Part shown: one piece after another, positions 55,941 through 64,000 of the stretch
Numbering within the stretch: the stretch's first letter is position 1
How the letters are laid out: each line of letters begins with the position of its first letter
Source: Calothrix sp. PCC 7716
GTDB taxonomy: Bacteria; Cyanobacteriota; Cyanobacteriia; Cyanobacteriales; Nostocaceae
Assembly: GCF_019977735.1 (NCBI RefSeq)
Contig: NZ_AP025018.1
Span: 6,080,580-6,144,579 of the forward strand
DNA: 64,000 nt
Direction of reading: 5' to 3'
Notes under the pieces: model-generated
Database searches by the model: none
The model's input: the letters and a program-made list of their open reading frames with translations, nothing else
What the model was told of the DNA's origin: nothing
Program-made: the position numbers and the translations under genes

Positions 55941-56819
55941 CTAATCTTGTTGTTTAAGTGCTTGCAGAATTTTGGCGGAGCGGTTTCTCATTCCCGGACG
56001 GGTTAATATTCCTTGAGAGGGGCTAAATAGCAGTGCCAGTAAGAATAATCCTGTCACAACTAGAACAATTGCGGCGCCAGAAGGAACATTGTTGTAGTAA
56101 CTTATATACATGCCTGTAACACTACCGAAAACGGCGATAACTGCTCCTAGTAACATCATTTGGTGTAGTTCTTTGACTAACAGATATGCTGTAATTCCTG
56201 GTCCAATTAATAAGGAGACTACTAGTACTACTCCGACAGCGTGCATACTGGCAATTATTGTTAAAGTGATAGCTGCTGTTAAACCGAAATGAATCAAATT
56301 TACTGGTAGTCCACTTGCTTGGGCACCTAATGGGTCAAAGGTGTAATACAGTAACTCTTTGTAAAATATTTTAACTAGTAATAACACGACAATCGTTATT
56401 CCCAGAGTGCGCCAAACATCAGAAGAAGTTACACCTAAAATATCTCCAAATAGAAAGCTGTGCAAATCAAGTTTACTTTTCAGTATAGTAATTAACATAA
56501 TTCCCAGTGCTAAAAAACCTGAAAATACTAGCGCCATTGCTACATCGACTTTAACGCGCGATTGTGATTGAATCCAAGTTATAACAAATGTGCTGAGTAT
56601 ACCGGCAATGAAGGCGCCGATAAAAATATCTATACCCAAGAAAAACGCAATTGCCAGTCCAGGTAAGACAGCATGGGCTATAACGTCTCCTAACAATCCC
56701 ATGCGTTGAACGATTAAATAAGTACCAACGACAGAACACAGAACACCCATCAAGACTGCAATAATAAGGGCGCCACGCATGAAGTCAAAACTTAGTGGTT
56801 CCAAAATTAAATTCAACAT
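55941..56819 (-). CDS. znuB: Zn/Mn ABC transporter permease
   Basis: A 292-aa ABC-3 family permease with about eight membrane segments. FMRGALIIAVLMGVLCSVVG (about 13-32), GLLGDVIAHAVLPGLAIAFF (about 42-61) and VVSLLIGPGITAYLL are family signatures. It lies 17 bp downstream of the ATPase gene on the same strand. Zinc or manganese cannot be separated by the permease alone. The nearby Zur-like box and Zur gene favour zinc. Confidence 0.88.
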   Translation of the reverse strand: MLNLILEPLSFDFMRGALIIAVLMGVLCSVVGTYLIVQRMGLLGDVIAHAVLPGLAIAFFLGIDIFIGAFIAGILSTFVITWIQSQSRVKVDVAMALVFSGFLALGIMLITILKSKLDLHSFLFGDILGVTSSDVWRTLGITIVVLLLVKIFYKELLYYTFDPLGAQASGLPVNLIHFGLTAAITLTIIASMHAVGVVLVVSLLIGPGITAYLLVKELHQMMLLGAVIAVFGSVTGMYISYYNNVPSGAAIVLVVTGLFLLALLFSPSQGILTRPGMRNRSAKILQALKQQD

Positions 56820-56836
56820 AGTTTTACCCTCCCCAA

Positions 56837-57565
56837 CTATTCCATATCTCGACTCAGTACTAATATGCTGTCTCCATATGCATTCTGTAGATTCTCGGCT
56901 GTCACAACTTCTTTGAGTGAACCTTGGGCTATGATTTGTTTATTTAATAAAAGTAAAGAATCACATTTTGTTAAGGTAGCGCCTAAATCATGGGTTATAA
57001 GTATTAAAATTTTACCCTGAGTTTTTAATTCTTCAAATACATCGAACATTATCGCCTCGGTTTTTTTGTCTACCCCAACAAAAGGTTCGTCAAAAAAGAG
57101 TAATTCTGCTTGTTGCGCTAATGCTCTTGCTAAAAATACTCGCTGCTGTTGTCCACCTGATAATTCCCCTATTTGTCGCGAACATAATTCTAACATTCCT
57201 ACCCGTTCAAGCGCAGATTTAACTATTTCTTTAGATTGACGGCTATGACTGCGAAACCATCTTGTATGAATCGTTCTAGACATCATTGCCACGTTCCAAA
57301 CCGTAATGGGGTAGTCCCAATCTATCTGCGAACGCTGTGGGACATATGCAACGGAGCGTAACTGATTTTTTAGTTCTTTGTTACGAAATTTAACAATACC
57401 GTTTTCAGTAGGTACCAAGCCAAGCATAGCTTTAATTAAAGTGCTTTTCCCGGCGCCGTTTGGACCAATTACGCCTATAATTTGCCCAGTTTGAGAAGAA
57501 AAGCTCACGTTTTCAACAGCTTTTACTCCTCGGTAATTGACGTTTAATTGCTTTACTTCTAACAC
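56837..57565 (-). CDS. znuC: Zn/Mn ABC transporter ATPase
   Basis: I start it at GTG 57565 (residues (V)LEVKQLNVNYRG), because the longer frame would translate the operator region. About 242 aa. Walker A is GPNGAGKST, the Q-loop is in YVPQRSQID, the signature is LSGGQQQR, Walker B is ELLFFDEP and the switch His is in LITHD. It powers the znuB permease downstream and is divergent from znuA. Confidence 0.92.
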   Translation of the reverse strand: MLEVKQLNVNYRGVKAVENVSFSSQTGQIIGVIGPNGAGKSTLIKAMLGLVPTENGIVKFRNKELKNQLRSVAYVPQRSQIDWDYPITVWNVAMMSRTIHTRWFRSHSRQSKEIVKSALERVGMLELCSRQIGELSGGQQQRVFLARALAQQAELLFFDEPFVGVDKKTEAIMFDVFEELKTQGKILILITHDLGATLTKCDSLLLLNKQIIAQGSLKEVVTAENLQNAYGDSILVLSRDME

Positions 57566-57580
57566 TGTTATGAATATATA

Positions 57581-57597
57581 ATAACGAGAATCATTAT
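57581..57597. promoter_or_regulatory. Zur-type box between divergent znuA and znuCB
   Basis: ATAACGAGAATCATTAT, an imperfect palindrome of the same pattern as the other boxes, placed between the two divergent starts. Confidence 0.6.
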
Positions 57598-57618
57598 AGT
57601 CTAGTAAATCCATCTCTC

Positions 57619-58629
57619 ATGCTAAGAAAAATACATCTCCACGGTATCGCAGCGCTAGCTTTAGCTTTTGGATTGGTAGCATGTAATTCTGGAATACAAA
57701 CTGAATCGAGTACAAATACGCAGCAAGCATCGACCGTAGCAGACCAAGGAAATAATACTTCACCAGGAGCAAGCAACCGTCCATTAGTAGTTGCAACGAA
57801 TACAGTAGCTTGTGGAATTACAAGAGAAATTGCCGCAGAAAGCGTTGACCTAAAGTGTTTAATCGAACCCGGTGCCGACCCTCACGAATATCAACCCAAA
57901 CCAGAGGATAGCAAAGCAATTGAAAAAGCTTCCTTAGTTCTTTACGGAGGTTACAATTTTGAACCAGGCTTAATAAAACTTATTCAGGCTTCATCAAACA
58001 AGGCGCCTAAAGTAGCAATTAATGAATTAGCAGTTCCAAAACCGCAGCAGTTTGATGAAGACGGCAAGACTGTCACAGACCCTCACGTCTGGCATAATGC
58101 TCAAAATGGTATAGCAATAGCGAAAGTTGTTTCTGAACATTTGGGTAAGTTATCACCATCAAACGCATCGACATACAACGCTAATGCTCAAAAATTTACT
58201 GCCGAAGTCGGTCAGATAGACAGTTGGATAAAATCGCAAATTGCAACAATACCACCGCAAGCGCGTAAATTAGTTACAACACATGACGCTTTTGGTTACT
58301 ATTCCAAAGCGTATAGTTTGCCTATAGAAGGTGCATTACAAGGTATTAGTACTGACGAGGCGCCGACACCAACACGAGTAGCAGCTTTGACAAAAGAAAT
58401 TAAAAAGTCAATAGTACCAACAATTTTCGCAGAAAAGACTACAAACCCCAAATTAATTGAACAAGTCGCAAAAGAAGCGAAAGTAAAAGTCGCAGACCAA
58501 GAATTATTTGCAGATGGTCTAGGTGAAAAAGGTTCAGAAGGTGACACCTATCCAAAAATGCTGATAGCGAACACACGGACCATCGTACAAGGATTAGGAG
58601 GTAAATACACAGAGTTCCAAGCTAAATAG
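57619..58629 (+). CDS. znuA: Zn/Mn-binding lipoprotein of ABC transporter
   Basis: A 336-aa cluster A-I metal-binding protein. The lipobox LVAC gives a mature Cys at about residue 22. Metal ligands are in GADPHEYQPKPED (about 85-97) and TDPHVWHN (about 151-158), followed by the long backbone helix. TTHDAFGYYSK and a late acidic ligand in ELFADGLGEKGSEGDT are typical. The His-rich loop of many ZnuA proteins is absent, so manganese is possible. The Zur-like box and Zur cluster favour zinc. Confidence 0.87.
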   Translation: MLRKIHLHGIAALALAFGLVACNSGIQTESSTNTQQASTVADQGNNTSPGASNRPLVVATNTVACGITREIAAESVDLKCLIEPGADPHEYQPKPEDSKAIEKASLVLYGGYNFEPGLIKLIQASSNKAPKVAINELAVPKPQQFDEDGKTVTDPHVWHNAQNGIAIAKVVSEHLGKLSPSNASTYNANAQKFTAEVGQIDSWIKSQIATIPPQARKLVTTHDAFGYYSKAYSLPIEGALQGISTDEAPTPTRVAALTKEIKKSIVPTIFAEKTTNPKLIEQVAKEAKVKVADQELFADGLGEKGSEGDTYPKMLIANTRTIVQGLGGKYTEFQAK

Positions 58630-58785
58630 TTAGAGACTTCCAAAAAATAAATTCTTCATGTTGTGGAGCAGGCAAGAATGCCTGCTTGAAACGTAGGCGG
58701 GCAGGGATGCCCGCTCCACAAGAAAATTTTGGAGATTTTTTTTATATGGAGTAGCTCCGAAAACCAGTTTTGGTGAAAGGCGCCT

Positions 58786-58885
58786 AAATGCAAGCTAAAA
58801 ATATTTGTCAAAGGAGAGTTTTTGTGTTAAAACAAGAATGATTCTCATTTTGATTGAGATGGCGAGCTTTATGTTCTAGCCCAGA
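58786..58885 (+). promoter_or_regulatory. Zur-box leader upstream of the COG0523 gene
   Basis: It contains AATGATTCTCATT (58837-58849) after CAAAGGAGAGTTTTTGTG. A similar leader recurs at 63852-63957, suggesting a duplicated regulatory module. Confidence 0.55.
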
Positions 58886-58983
58886 ACAGGCTTGAACTTA
58901 CGTGACGGGGCGATGAGCTGCAACAAGTTCATCGTACATATCTGTATGTGCATAAAATCCCAGATAAATCAGAGGACACCGAA

Positions 58984-60051
58984 ATGACTACTTTGAGTCC
59001 GGCAGATTCGACATCATCCATTCTTGCTAACATTCCTAAAAATGGAATGCCTGTTACTATCATCACAGGTTTTTTGGGCAGTGGTAAAACTACCTTACTA
59101 AATCAAATACTGCAAAATAAACAAAATTTAAAAGTAGCTGTTCTTGTCAATGAGTTTGGCGATATTAATATTGATAGTCAATTGCTAGTTGCTACCGATG
59201 AGGATATGGTGGAATTGAGCAATGGTTGTATTTGCTGTACTATCAATGATGGATTGGTTGATGCGGTTTATCGGGTTTTAGAGCGCGAAGACCGGATTGA
59301 CTATATGGTAATAGAAACCACAGGCATTGCTGACCCATTGCCAATTATTTTGACTTTTGTGGGGACAGAACTGAGAGATTATACTGCTATTGATTCTATT
59401 TTGACTATGGTTGATGCTGAATCTTTTGATGCAGAGCATTTTAATAGTGAAGCAGCGTTAAAACAAATTAGTTATGGGGATATTATTATTCTCAATAAAA
59501 CTGACCTTGCAACACCGGAGAAACTTCAAGAATTAGAAGATTTTGTCCATGATGTTAAAAATTCACCAAGAATCTTGCGGACTACTTATGGAAATGTACC
59601 GTTGCCATTAATTTTAGGTGTTGGACTAACCCCAGAAGATTTATATACTCCTCAAGAAGAACATGAACATAAACATCATCACCACGAACATTCTCATCAT
59701 CACGAGCATGATAATCACAAGCATGAACATAATCATGAACACCATAATCATCACTCACAACACTTAGCCAATGATGGTTTTATATCAGTGTCTTTCCAAG
59801 TTGATAGACCGTTTGATGTCAAAAAGTTTGAGTATTTTTTAACTGAAAAGATGCCAAAAGATATATTTAGAGCTAAGGGTATTTTATGGTTTAATGATAT
59901 TCCTCATCGACATGTTTTTCAATTGAGTGGTTCTCGCTATCAAGTAAATCCTTCGGAATGGAAAACATCTCCAAAAAATGAAGTTGTTTTTATTGGTAGA
60001 CATTTAGATTCTAATAAAATTAATTCTTTACTCAACGAATGTCTGGTATAA
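58984..60051 (+). CDS. COG0523 (CobW/ZagA-type) GTPase with His-rich loop
   Basis: A 355-aa zinc metallochaperone-type GTPase. ATG 58984 is preferred to the in-frame ATG 36 bases upstream because of a GAGGA site. P-loop GFLGSGKTTLLN (about 32-43), metal-binding CICC in NGCICCTIND (about 80-89), ETTGIADP, and NKTD (about 166-169) are present. A His-rich loop (about 230-265; HEHKHHHHEHSHHHEH and similar) precedes the CobW C-terminal domain. Such proteins deliver zinc to client enzymes when zinc is scarce. The folE gene 39 bp downstream encodes a zinc enzyme, a plausible client. Confidence 0.9.
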   Translation: MTTLSPADSTSSILANIPKNGMPVTIITGFLGSGKTTLLNQILQNKQNLKVAVLVNEFGDINIDSQLLVATDEDMVELSNGCICCTINDGLVDAVYRVLEREDRIDYMVIETTGIADPLPIILTFVGTELRDYTAIDSILTMVDAESFDAEHFNSEAALKQISYGDIIILNKTDLATPEKLQELEDFVHDVKNSPRILRTTYGNVPLPLILGVGLTPEDLYTPQEEHEHKHHHHEHSHHHEHDNHKHEHNHEHHNHHSQHLANDGFISVSFQVDRPFDVKKFEYFLTEKMPKDIFRAKGILWFNDIPHRHVFQLSGSRYQVNPSEWKTSPKNEVVFIGRHLDSNKINSLLNECLV

Positions 60052-60090
60052 TTATATCTTAGCAACAAGTAACCATTCACATCAAACAAA

Positions 60091-60744
60091 ATGACTTTAT
60101 CATATCGCCCAGAATCAGACTCTGCGGAGCAGATTATTGCGTCTCTTAACGTTCAGCAAAAACAGAAAGTAACAGAAGCAGAAATGATGCAAGCTGTACG
60201 TACTTTGCTGATTGGTTTAGGAGAAGACCCCGATAGAGAAGGTTTAAAAGATACCCCAAAAAGGGTAATGAAAGCTTTACAGTTTCTTACTAAGGGTTAT
60301 TACGACTCGGTAGATGAACTCTTAAATGGCGCCGTATTTACAGAAGATGCGAATGAAATGGTTTTGGTGCGAGATATTGATATTTTTAGCTCGTGCGAAC
60401 ACCATATATTGCCAATAATTGGTCGCGCTCACGTTGCCTATATTCCGAATGGAAAAGTCATTGGTTTATCGAAGGTTGCTCGTATTTGCGAAATGTACGC
60501 GCGCCGTTTGCAGGTACAAGAAAGATTAACATTACAAATAGCAGATGCGCTGCAAGGGTTACTTCAGCCCCAAGGTGTAGCTGTCGTTATAGAGGCAACT
60601 CATATGTGTATGGTAATGCGTGGTGTTCAAAAACCAGGTTCTTGGACTGTTACCAGTGCGATGCGTGGTGTTTTTTCTGAGGACGCGCGTACTCGTGAGG
60701 AATTTATGAATTTAATACGTCATAGTCCAGGTTTTCACTCTTAA
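60091..60744 (+). CDS. folE: GTP cyclohydrolase I
   Basis: A 217-aa type IA enzyme that converts GTP to dihydroneopterin triphosphate for folate/pterin synthesis. The zinc site is in [20 protein letters not shown] (Cys and His, about 107-126) and [17 protein letters not shown] (about 172-188). Family sequence [18 protein letters not shown] is also present. Length is typical. It follows the COG0523 gene, an arrangement seen in zinc-limitation clusters where the chaperone may keep FolE metallated. Confidence 0.95.
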   Translation: MTLSYRPESDSAEQIIASLNVQQKQKVTEAEMMQAVRTLLIGLGEDPDREGLKDTPKRVMKALQFLTKGYYDSVDELLNGAVFTEDANEMVLVRDIDIFSSCEHHILPIIGRAHVAYIPNGKVIGLSKVARICEMYARRLQVQERLTLQIADALQGLLQPQGVAVVIEATHMCMVMRGVQKPGSWTVTSAMRGVFSEDARTREEFMNLIRHSPGFHS

Positions 60745-60786
60745 TTTATACAAGTAGTCTTGTTCTTGTTAAAGTTGGAAATTCAG

Positions 60787-61191
60787 TTATGACCCAGAAT
60801 CTTGACAAAGTACACACAATCCAAAAAACTCTAAGTTATGATAAAAAACCTTAAATGAGAGTGATTGCTCCAATTCTGCTTCTAACTGACAAACCGGACA
60901 AGCTTGGATATCAATGAAATTACCGCATTGTAAACAGGTAAAGTAATGCTGATGTTTGCTAGCTAAAGTGTATAAAGAAGTACCATTAATTGCAGTACGA
61001 CTCTGTACTAGTCCGTGTAATTTCAGCACTTCCAATCCGCGATAAACTGTAGCTAACCCCAATTTTTTATAGATACAGCGCATTTGAACGTGTAAATCTT
61101 GAGCAGAAATTGGAGCATCAAGCTTCTCTAAAGTTTTTAGAATATGTTTTTGGTGGTTAGTTAATCGAGTGGTTAAGCCAATACTGACCAT
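60787..61191 (-). CDS. zur: Fur-family zinc regulator (Zur/FurB)
   Basis: A 134-aa winged-helix repressor. The DNA-binding domain (about 10-70) includes GLATVYRGLEVLKLHGLVQ. The dimerisation domain has HQHYFTCLQCGNFIDIQACP and a C-terminal GLCVLCQD; the two CxxC pairs form the structural zinc site, with an additional CPVC. The surrounding zinc genes make Zur more likely than Fur or PerR. It is convergent with folE and divergent from the next P-loop gene, sharing a box-containing intergenic region. Confidence 0.88.
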   Translation of the reverse strand: MVSIGLTTRLTNHQKHILKTLEKLDAPISAQDLHVQMRCIYKKLGLATVYRGLEVLKLHGLVQSRTAINGTSLYTLASKHQHYFTCLQCGNFIDIQACPVCQLEAELEQSLSFKVFYHNLEFFGLCVLCQDSGS

Positions 61192-61230
61192 TATTTCTGA
61201 TTTTAAGCAAATAAGATATAATCAAGTATA

Positions 61231-61247
61231 CAATAACGATTATTCTT
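61231..61247. promoter_or_regulatory. Possible Zur box between zur and the P-loop gene
   Basis: CAATAACGATTATTCTT, similar to the znuA/znuC operator, in the 99-bp divergent spacer. It would allow autoregulation of zur. Confidence 0.5.
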
Positions 61248-61290
61248 CTTGCTATTTTTTCTCCTTACTGTTAAGTAAATTTAATAATTT

Positions 61291-62070
61291 ATGGAGCAAT
61301 CAAAAATTACTGTTATTGCTGGAACGTCCGGTTCAGGGAAAACAACTTGGATTCACCAAAAGCTAAACAAAATAAATCCGAACTCTACTTCATGTGTACT
61401 ATATTTTAGTCCAGAAGTTGGCAGTACACCAATTGATGCTGAACGATTAGCGGCTGAATTTCCTTTTCTCAAAGTATTTTACTCAGGACAAGAAGCTGAA
61501 TTCACTCAACTTCTAGAATCGGCTGATGCGGCTTTTATTGAACTGGGGTTTTATTTAAATATTGCGGTTATAGAGCAAATATTAAACAATCAAAATTATC
61601 ATAAAATTGCAATTGTAGCATCGCAAAGCCAAGAATCAGAGTATCATACTTGGGCTTCGGAAATAATTGAAAACGTAGGAATTAACGCTAACCCTACTGA
61701 AAAGCAACTATTGCGTATTCAAACAACTGGAGAAGTTGTAGATGAAAATAGTATATATGAGGTGTGGTATGAAATTAGTCAAGGCGCCTATGGTAATATA
61801 ACCCGTGCGAAGGGAATTTTTGATGTTGCAGACGGAAGGTCACTTTATGGAGACTTTGTTGCTGGTATACAACCAACACCTTTTCTGGAATTAGATTTAC
61901 CCCGTCACTTAGAAGGTAGACCGCAGCGCTTTAGCGGTTTAGAAGTAGTTGGAAAATTTGAAGAAACTGCTTTAAAACAAACTTTAGAAAACTGTTGTTT
62001 ATCCGATGCAATGATTTCTCATTACCAACAGCAAGTGAAACAAGATTTGATGCAAGGAGTAGAAGCATGA
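61291..62070 (+). CDS. COG0523-like P-loop protein
   Basis: A 259-aa protein with an N-terminal P-loop GTSGSGKTTW (about 11-20). It lacks the CxCC metal motif and a clear NKxD, so it is a reduced relative of the CobW/COG0523 family. The C-terminal part resembles the CobW C-domain (YGNITRAKGIFDVADGRSLY, about 171-190). It lies in the Zur cluster behind a probable box. Its ATGA overlap with the next gene shows co-translation with the phosphoesterase-like protein. Confidence 0.7.
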   Translation: MEQSKITVIAGTSGSGKTTWIHQKLNKINPNSTSCVLYFSPEVGSTPIDAERLAAEFPFLKVFYSGQEAEFTQLLESADAAFIELGFYLNIAVIEQILNNQNYHKIAIVASQSQESEYHTWASEIIENVGINANPTEKQLLRIQTTGEVVDENSIYEVWYEISQGAYGNITRAKGIFDVADGRSLYGDFVAGIQPTPFLELDLPRHLEGRPQRFSGLEVVGKFEETALKQTLENCCLSDAMISHYQQQVKQDLMQGVEA

Positions 62071-62879
62071 AAATAGCAGTTATGTCGTGTATTCACGGCA
62101 ATTATGAAGCATTCGATGCAGTATTATCGGATATCGATAAACACTCAGTAGATAAAATGTATTGTCTTGGAGATTTAGTTGGATACGGCCCCTATCCAAA
62201 TGCAGTAATAGCACAAATTCAGGCTTTGGATATTCCTACTGTTGCAGGTTGTTGGGATGAAGATGTAGTGGAAGGACTTAACTCGTGTGAGTGTAGCTTT
62301 CCTTCACTTTTGGCAGAAAAACGGGGTAAATTGGCTCACGAATGGACAAATAAAGAAATTCATCCAGAAAATCGCGAATTCCTAGCTAAATTACCCCATA
62401 CTTTTAGTGAAGGAAACATGGCATTTGTTCACGGTAGTCCCCACAGTAACCACGAATATTTATTGCCAGAAATCGATGGATTTATTGCTTTAGAACGAGT
62501 CATTGCCACAGGCGCCGACGTACTTTTTTGCGGACATACTCATGTACCCTACGTGCGGAAACTAGATGCAGTTAGCTTACAAGTTAGTGTTAAAGACAAG
62601 AACTCAGAAGCACAGCAAAGAAACTTTACTACATCTTTGAAAAAGATTGTAAACGTCGGTTCAGTAGGGGAACCGCGACATGGAAGACCGAATGCAACTT
62701 ATGTAATTTACGACACGGATACTCTTGACGTAATGTTGCGCGAAGTTGAATATGATTATAAAAAAACCTGCGAAGCAATTATTGAAAAAGGTTTACCACC
62801 TATTTTCGCTTGGCGTTTATCCCGTGGAATTGAATTTGCTGAACGCGCAGACGACCCAACTCATGTTTGTACAAGATAA
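62067..62879 (+). CDS. Metallophosphoesterase-fold protein with altered metal ligands
   Basis: A 270-aa calcineurin-like phosphoesterase fold starting at ATG 62067 in the ATGA overlap; a longer frame overlaps the upstream gene. Normal family motifs DxH, GDxxxxG, GNHD, GH and GHTH appear here as SCIHGN (Asp replaced by Cys), GDLVGYGP, GCWDE, VHGSP and CGHTHVPY. Two of the usual metal-binding positions are therefore changed. It may bind a different metal, act on an unusual substrate, or be a sensor. It is followed 24 bp later by a more degenerate paralogue. Confidence 0.8.
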   Translation: MKIAVMSCIHGNYEAFDAVLSDIDKHSVDKMYCLGDLVGYGPYPNAVIAQIQALDIPTVAGCWDEDVVEGLNSCECSFPSLLAEKRGKLAHEWTNKEIHPENREFLAKLPHTFSEGNMAFVHGSPHSNHEYLLPEIDGFIALERVIATGADVLFCGHTHVPYVRKLDAVSLQVSVKDKNSEAQQRNFTTSLKKIVNVGSVGEPRHGRPNATYVIYDTDTLDVMLREVEYDYKKTCEAIIEKGLPPIFAWRLSRGIEFAERADDPTHVCTR

Positions 62880-62903
62880 ACAAAAAATTCCTAACTCCTA
62901 ACT

Positions 62904-63659
62904 ATGTGGGCAATTTTAAGCGGAATTGAAGGTAATTTAGCGGCTTATGAAGCTGTAATAGCTGATATCAAATCGCAACGTCGTAGTTTTGAAGCTACGT
63001 ATATTCTCGGTGATTTGGTCGGACCAACACAAGAATCAGAAAAATTAGTAGAACGAGTACGTAAACCTAGAAATAGCGAATTACAACCGCTAGTTTGTAA
63101 AGGTTGGTGGGAAGAACAGTGTTTAATATTGCATGGCTTAAGTGCAACTACTGAACCAACCGAGTTAATGGAAAGGTATGGAGGAGATACAGTTAAATCT
63201 TTGTGGGACAGTGTTGGGCGCCAGACTGTACGATGGTTAAGTATGCTGGATTTTGGATTTTTTGAGTTAGATTGTTTACTAATTCACGGTTCGACTGTTT
63301 CTGTAAGTGAAGAATTAACGCCATCAACTGAACCAATTCAAATCTTAGATAGATTATCACGGATGCAAGCTAACAATTTATTTTGCGGACGTTCTGGAAA
63401 TTGTTTTCAATATTATCTAGAAGCGGCTTCCATTTCATCAGAAATTACAACCCTTGATGGTCAAGTCACTCCTAACACCATTAATGTCAATACTCCACGT
63501 CAAGTAGTTGGGGTGGGAAATGTGGGACGAAAACCAGGTGAAGCTACTTTTACTGTTTATAATCCCAATACAAACCATGTGGAATTTAGAACTGTCCACT
63601 ATGGGGTAAATAAAGGATTTGCGATTGCAAAAAATAATGTAAAACCAAATAAAAGATAA
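62904..63659 (+). CDS. Degenerate metallophosphoesterase paralogue
   Basis: A 251-aa protein with the same fold plan as its upstream neighbour, but most catalytic positions are lost: SGIEGN in place of SDxHGN, GDLVGP kept, KGWWEE in place of GNHD, IHGSTVS, and FCGRSGN in place of GHTH. The C-terminal VVGVGNVGRKPGEATFTVYN is still family-like. It is probably catalytically dead and may serve as a regulatory or metal-binding partner. It is the last gene of the cluster in the window. Confidence 0.78.
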   Translation: MWAILSGIEGNLAAYEAVIADIKSQRRSFEATYILGDLVGPTQESEKLVERVRKPRNSELQPLVCKGWWEEQCLILHGLSATTEPTELMERYGGDTVKSLWDSVGRQTVRWLSMLDFGFFELDCLLIHGSTVSVSEELTPSTEPIQILDRLSRMQANNLFCGRSGNCFQYYLEAASISSEITTLDGQVTPNTINVNTPRQVVGVGNVGRKPGEATFTVYNPNTNHVEFRTVHYGVNKGFAIAKNNVKPNKR

Positions 63660-64000
63660 ATATTTTATATTTGATGCTTAAAGAAACCCGGTTTCTCAGA
63701 TTTACTAAATAAATCTAAGTAGCCGTAAGGTCGTCAGTGACGAACCTACGTGATGTTCAAAAGTTAAAAAGGAATTCTATAGTTTTAATATATGCCTAAA
63801 TAATACACATGAATTTATAAAAACTCTAGTACTACAAGGTGGGAATTAGAACTGGCGCCCAGATACAAGCAAAAAAGATTTGTCAGAGGAGAATTTTTGT
63901 GCTATTCTGAGAATAATAATTATTTTTAATATAATTTAGGTTTGTTTTCTAGTTCACTCATGTCAAGCGATGATTATATAATTTAAAAATAAATTTTTAC
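63660..64000. promoter_or_regulatory. Terminal intergenic region with a second Zur-type leader
   Basis: No complete gene. 63852-63957 resembles the leader at 58786-58885 (TTTGTCAGAGGAGAATTTTT against TTTGTCAAAGGAGAGTTTTT), so another co-regulated gene probably starts just past the window edge. Confidence 0.45.

Overview
The window looks like chromosome of a heterocyst-forming, nitrogen-fixing cyanobacterium. It carries photosystem genes (psb28, psaE), NDH-1 subunit ndhO and PAP/fibrillin, next to a nif cluster in the usual order nifB-fdxN-nifS-nifU-nifH. Intergenic regions are full of short tandem GTGCTGA-type repeats and TGTAGAGACGT palindromes, as in Nostocales. By eye I find no HIP1 (GCGATCGC). 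Instead the palindrome GGCGCC occurs roughly 80 times outside 19.6-37.0 kb and not once inside it.

Layout. 1-17.6 kb is housekeeping: a membrane protein, a NACHT/pentapeptide ATPase, a receiver/DUF3685 protein, a flavoprotein disulfide-reductase homologue, CobD, HU, Dtd, Psb28, MoaB, MraY, DUF3134, PAP/fibrillin, PsaE, MutM, NdhO and a GT4 glycosyltransferase. 18.6-41.4 kb is the nif cluster, broken twice. nifB is split by a 17.4-kb element (about 19563-37009) with an XisF-like serine recombinase just inside its right edge. Excision at an imperfect 16-bp repeat restores a 494-codon nifB in frame. The element is plasmid-like: a CyRepA1-type primase-helicase, candidate 11-bp iterons, ribbon-helix-helix proteins, an HNH-type protein with a small acidic neighbour, an ISL3 insertion, and a solitary CRISPR-repeat-like sequence. 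nifH is cut after codon 261, immediately before a second, different serine recombinase. Its 3' end is not in the window, so this element either runs past the right edge or the locus is rearranged.

43.5-53.6 kb is a corrinoid/metal uptake locus: a Fur/Zur-like box, a cobalamin riboswitch, a BtuB-like TonB receptor, a [2Fe-2S] ferredoxin-domain protein, a BtuF-like lipoprotein and a BtuC-like permease. No dedicated ATPase is seen. The receptor gene is itself split by a cargo-free Tn554-like element (tnpA-tnpB-tnpC, about 4.05 kb), whose removal restores a 715-aa frame. 53.7-63.7 kb looks like a zinc (Zur) homeostasis cluster: an RTX-like protein behind a Fur/Zur-type box, a ZnuABC/MntABC-type transporter, a His-rich COG0523 GTPase, FolE, a Zur-type regulator, a second COG0523-like P-loop protein, and two metallophosphoesterase-fold proteins with altered metal-ligand motifs.

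The main result is three separate coding sequences (nifB, nifH, the TonB receptor) interrupted by three unrelated recombinase elements within 31 kb. Two of them can be rejoined precisely in frame from the sequence alone. The candidates most worth testing are the plasmid-like nifB element with its lone CRISPR-like repeat, and the nifH element with its missing right end.
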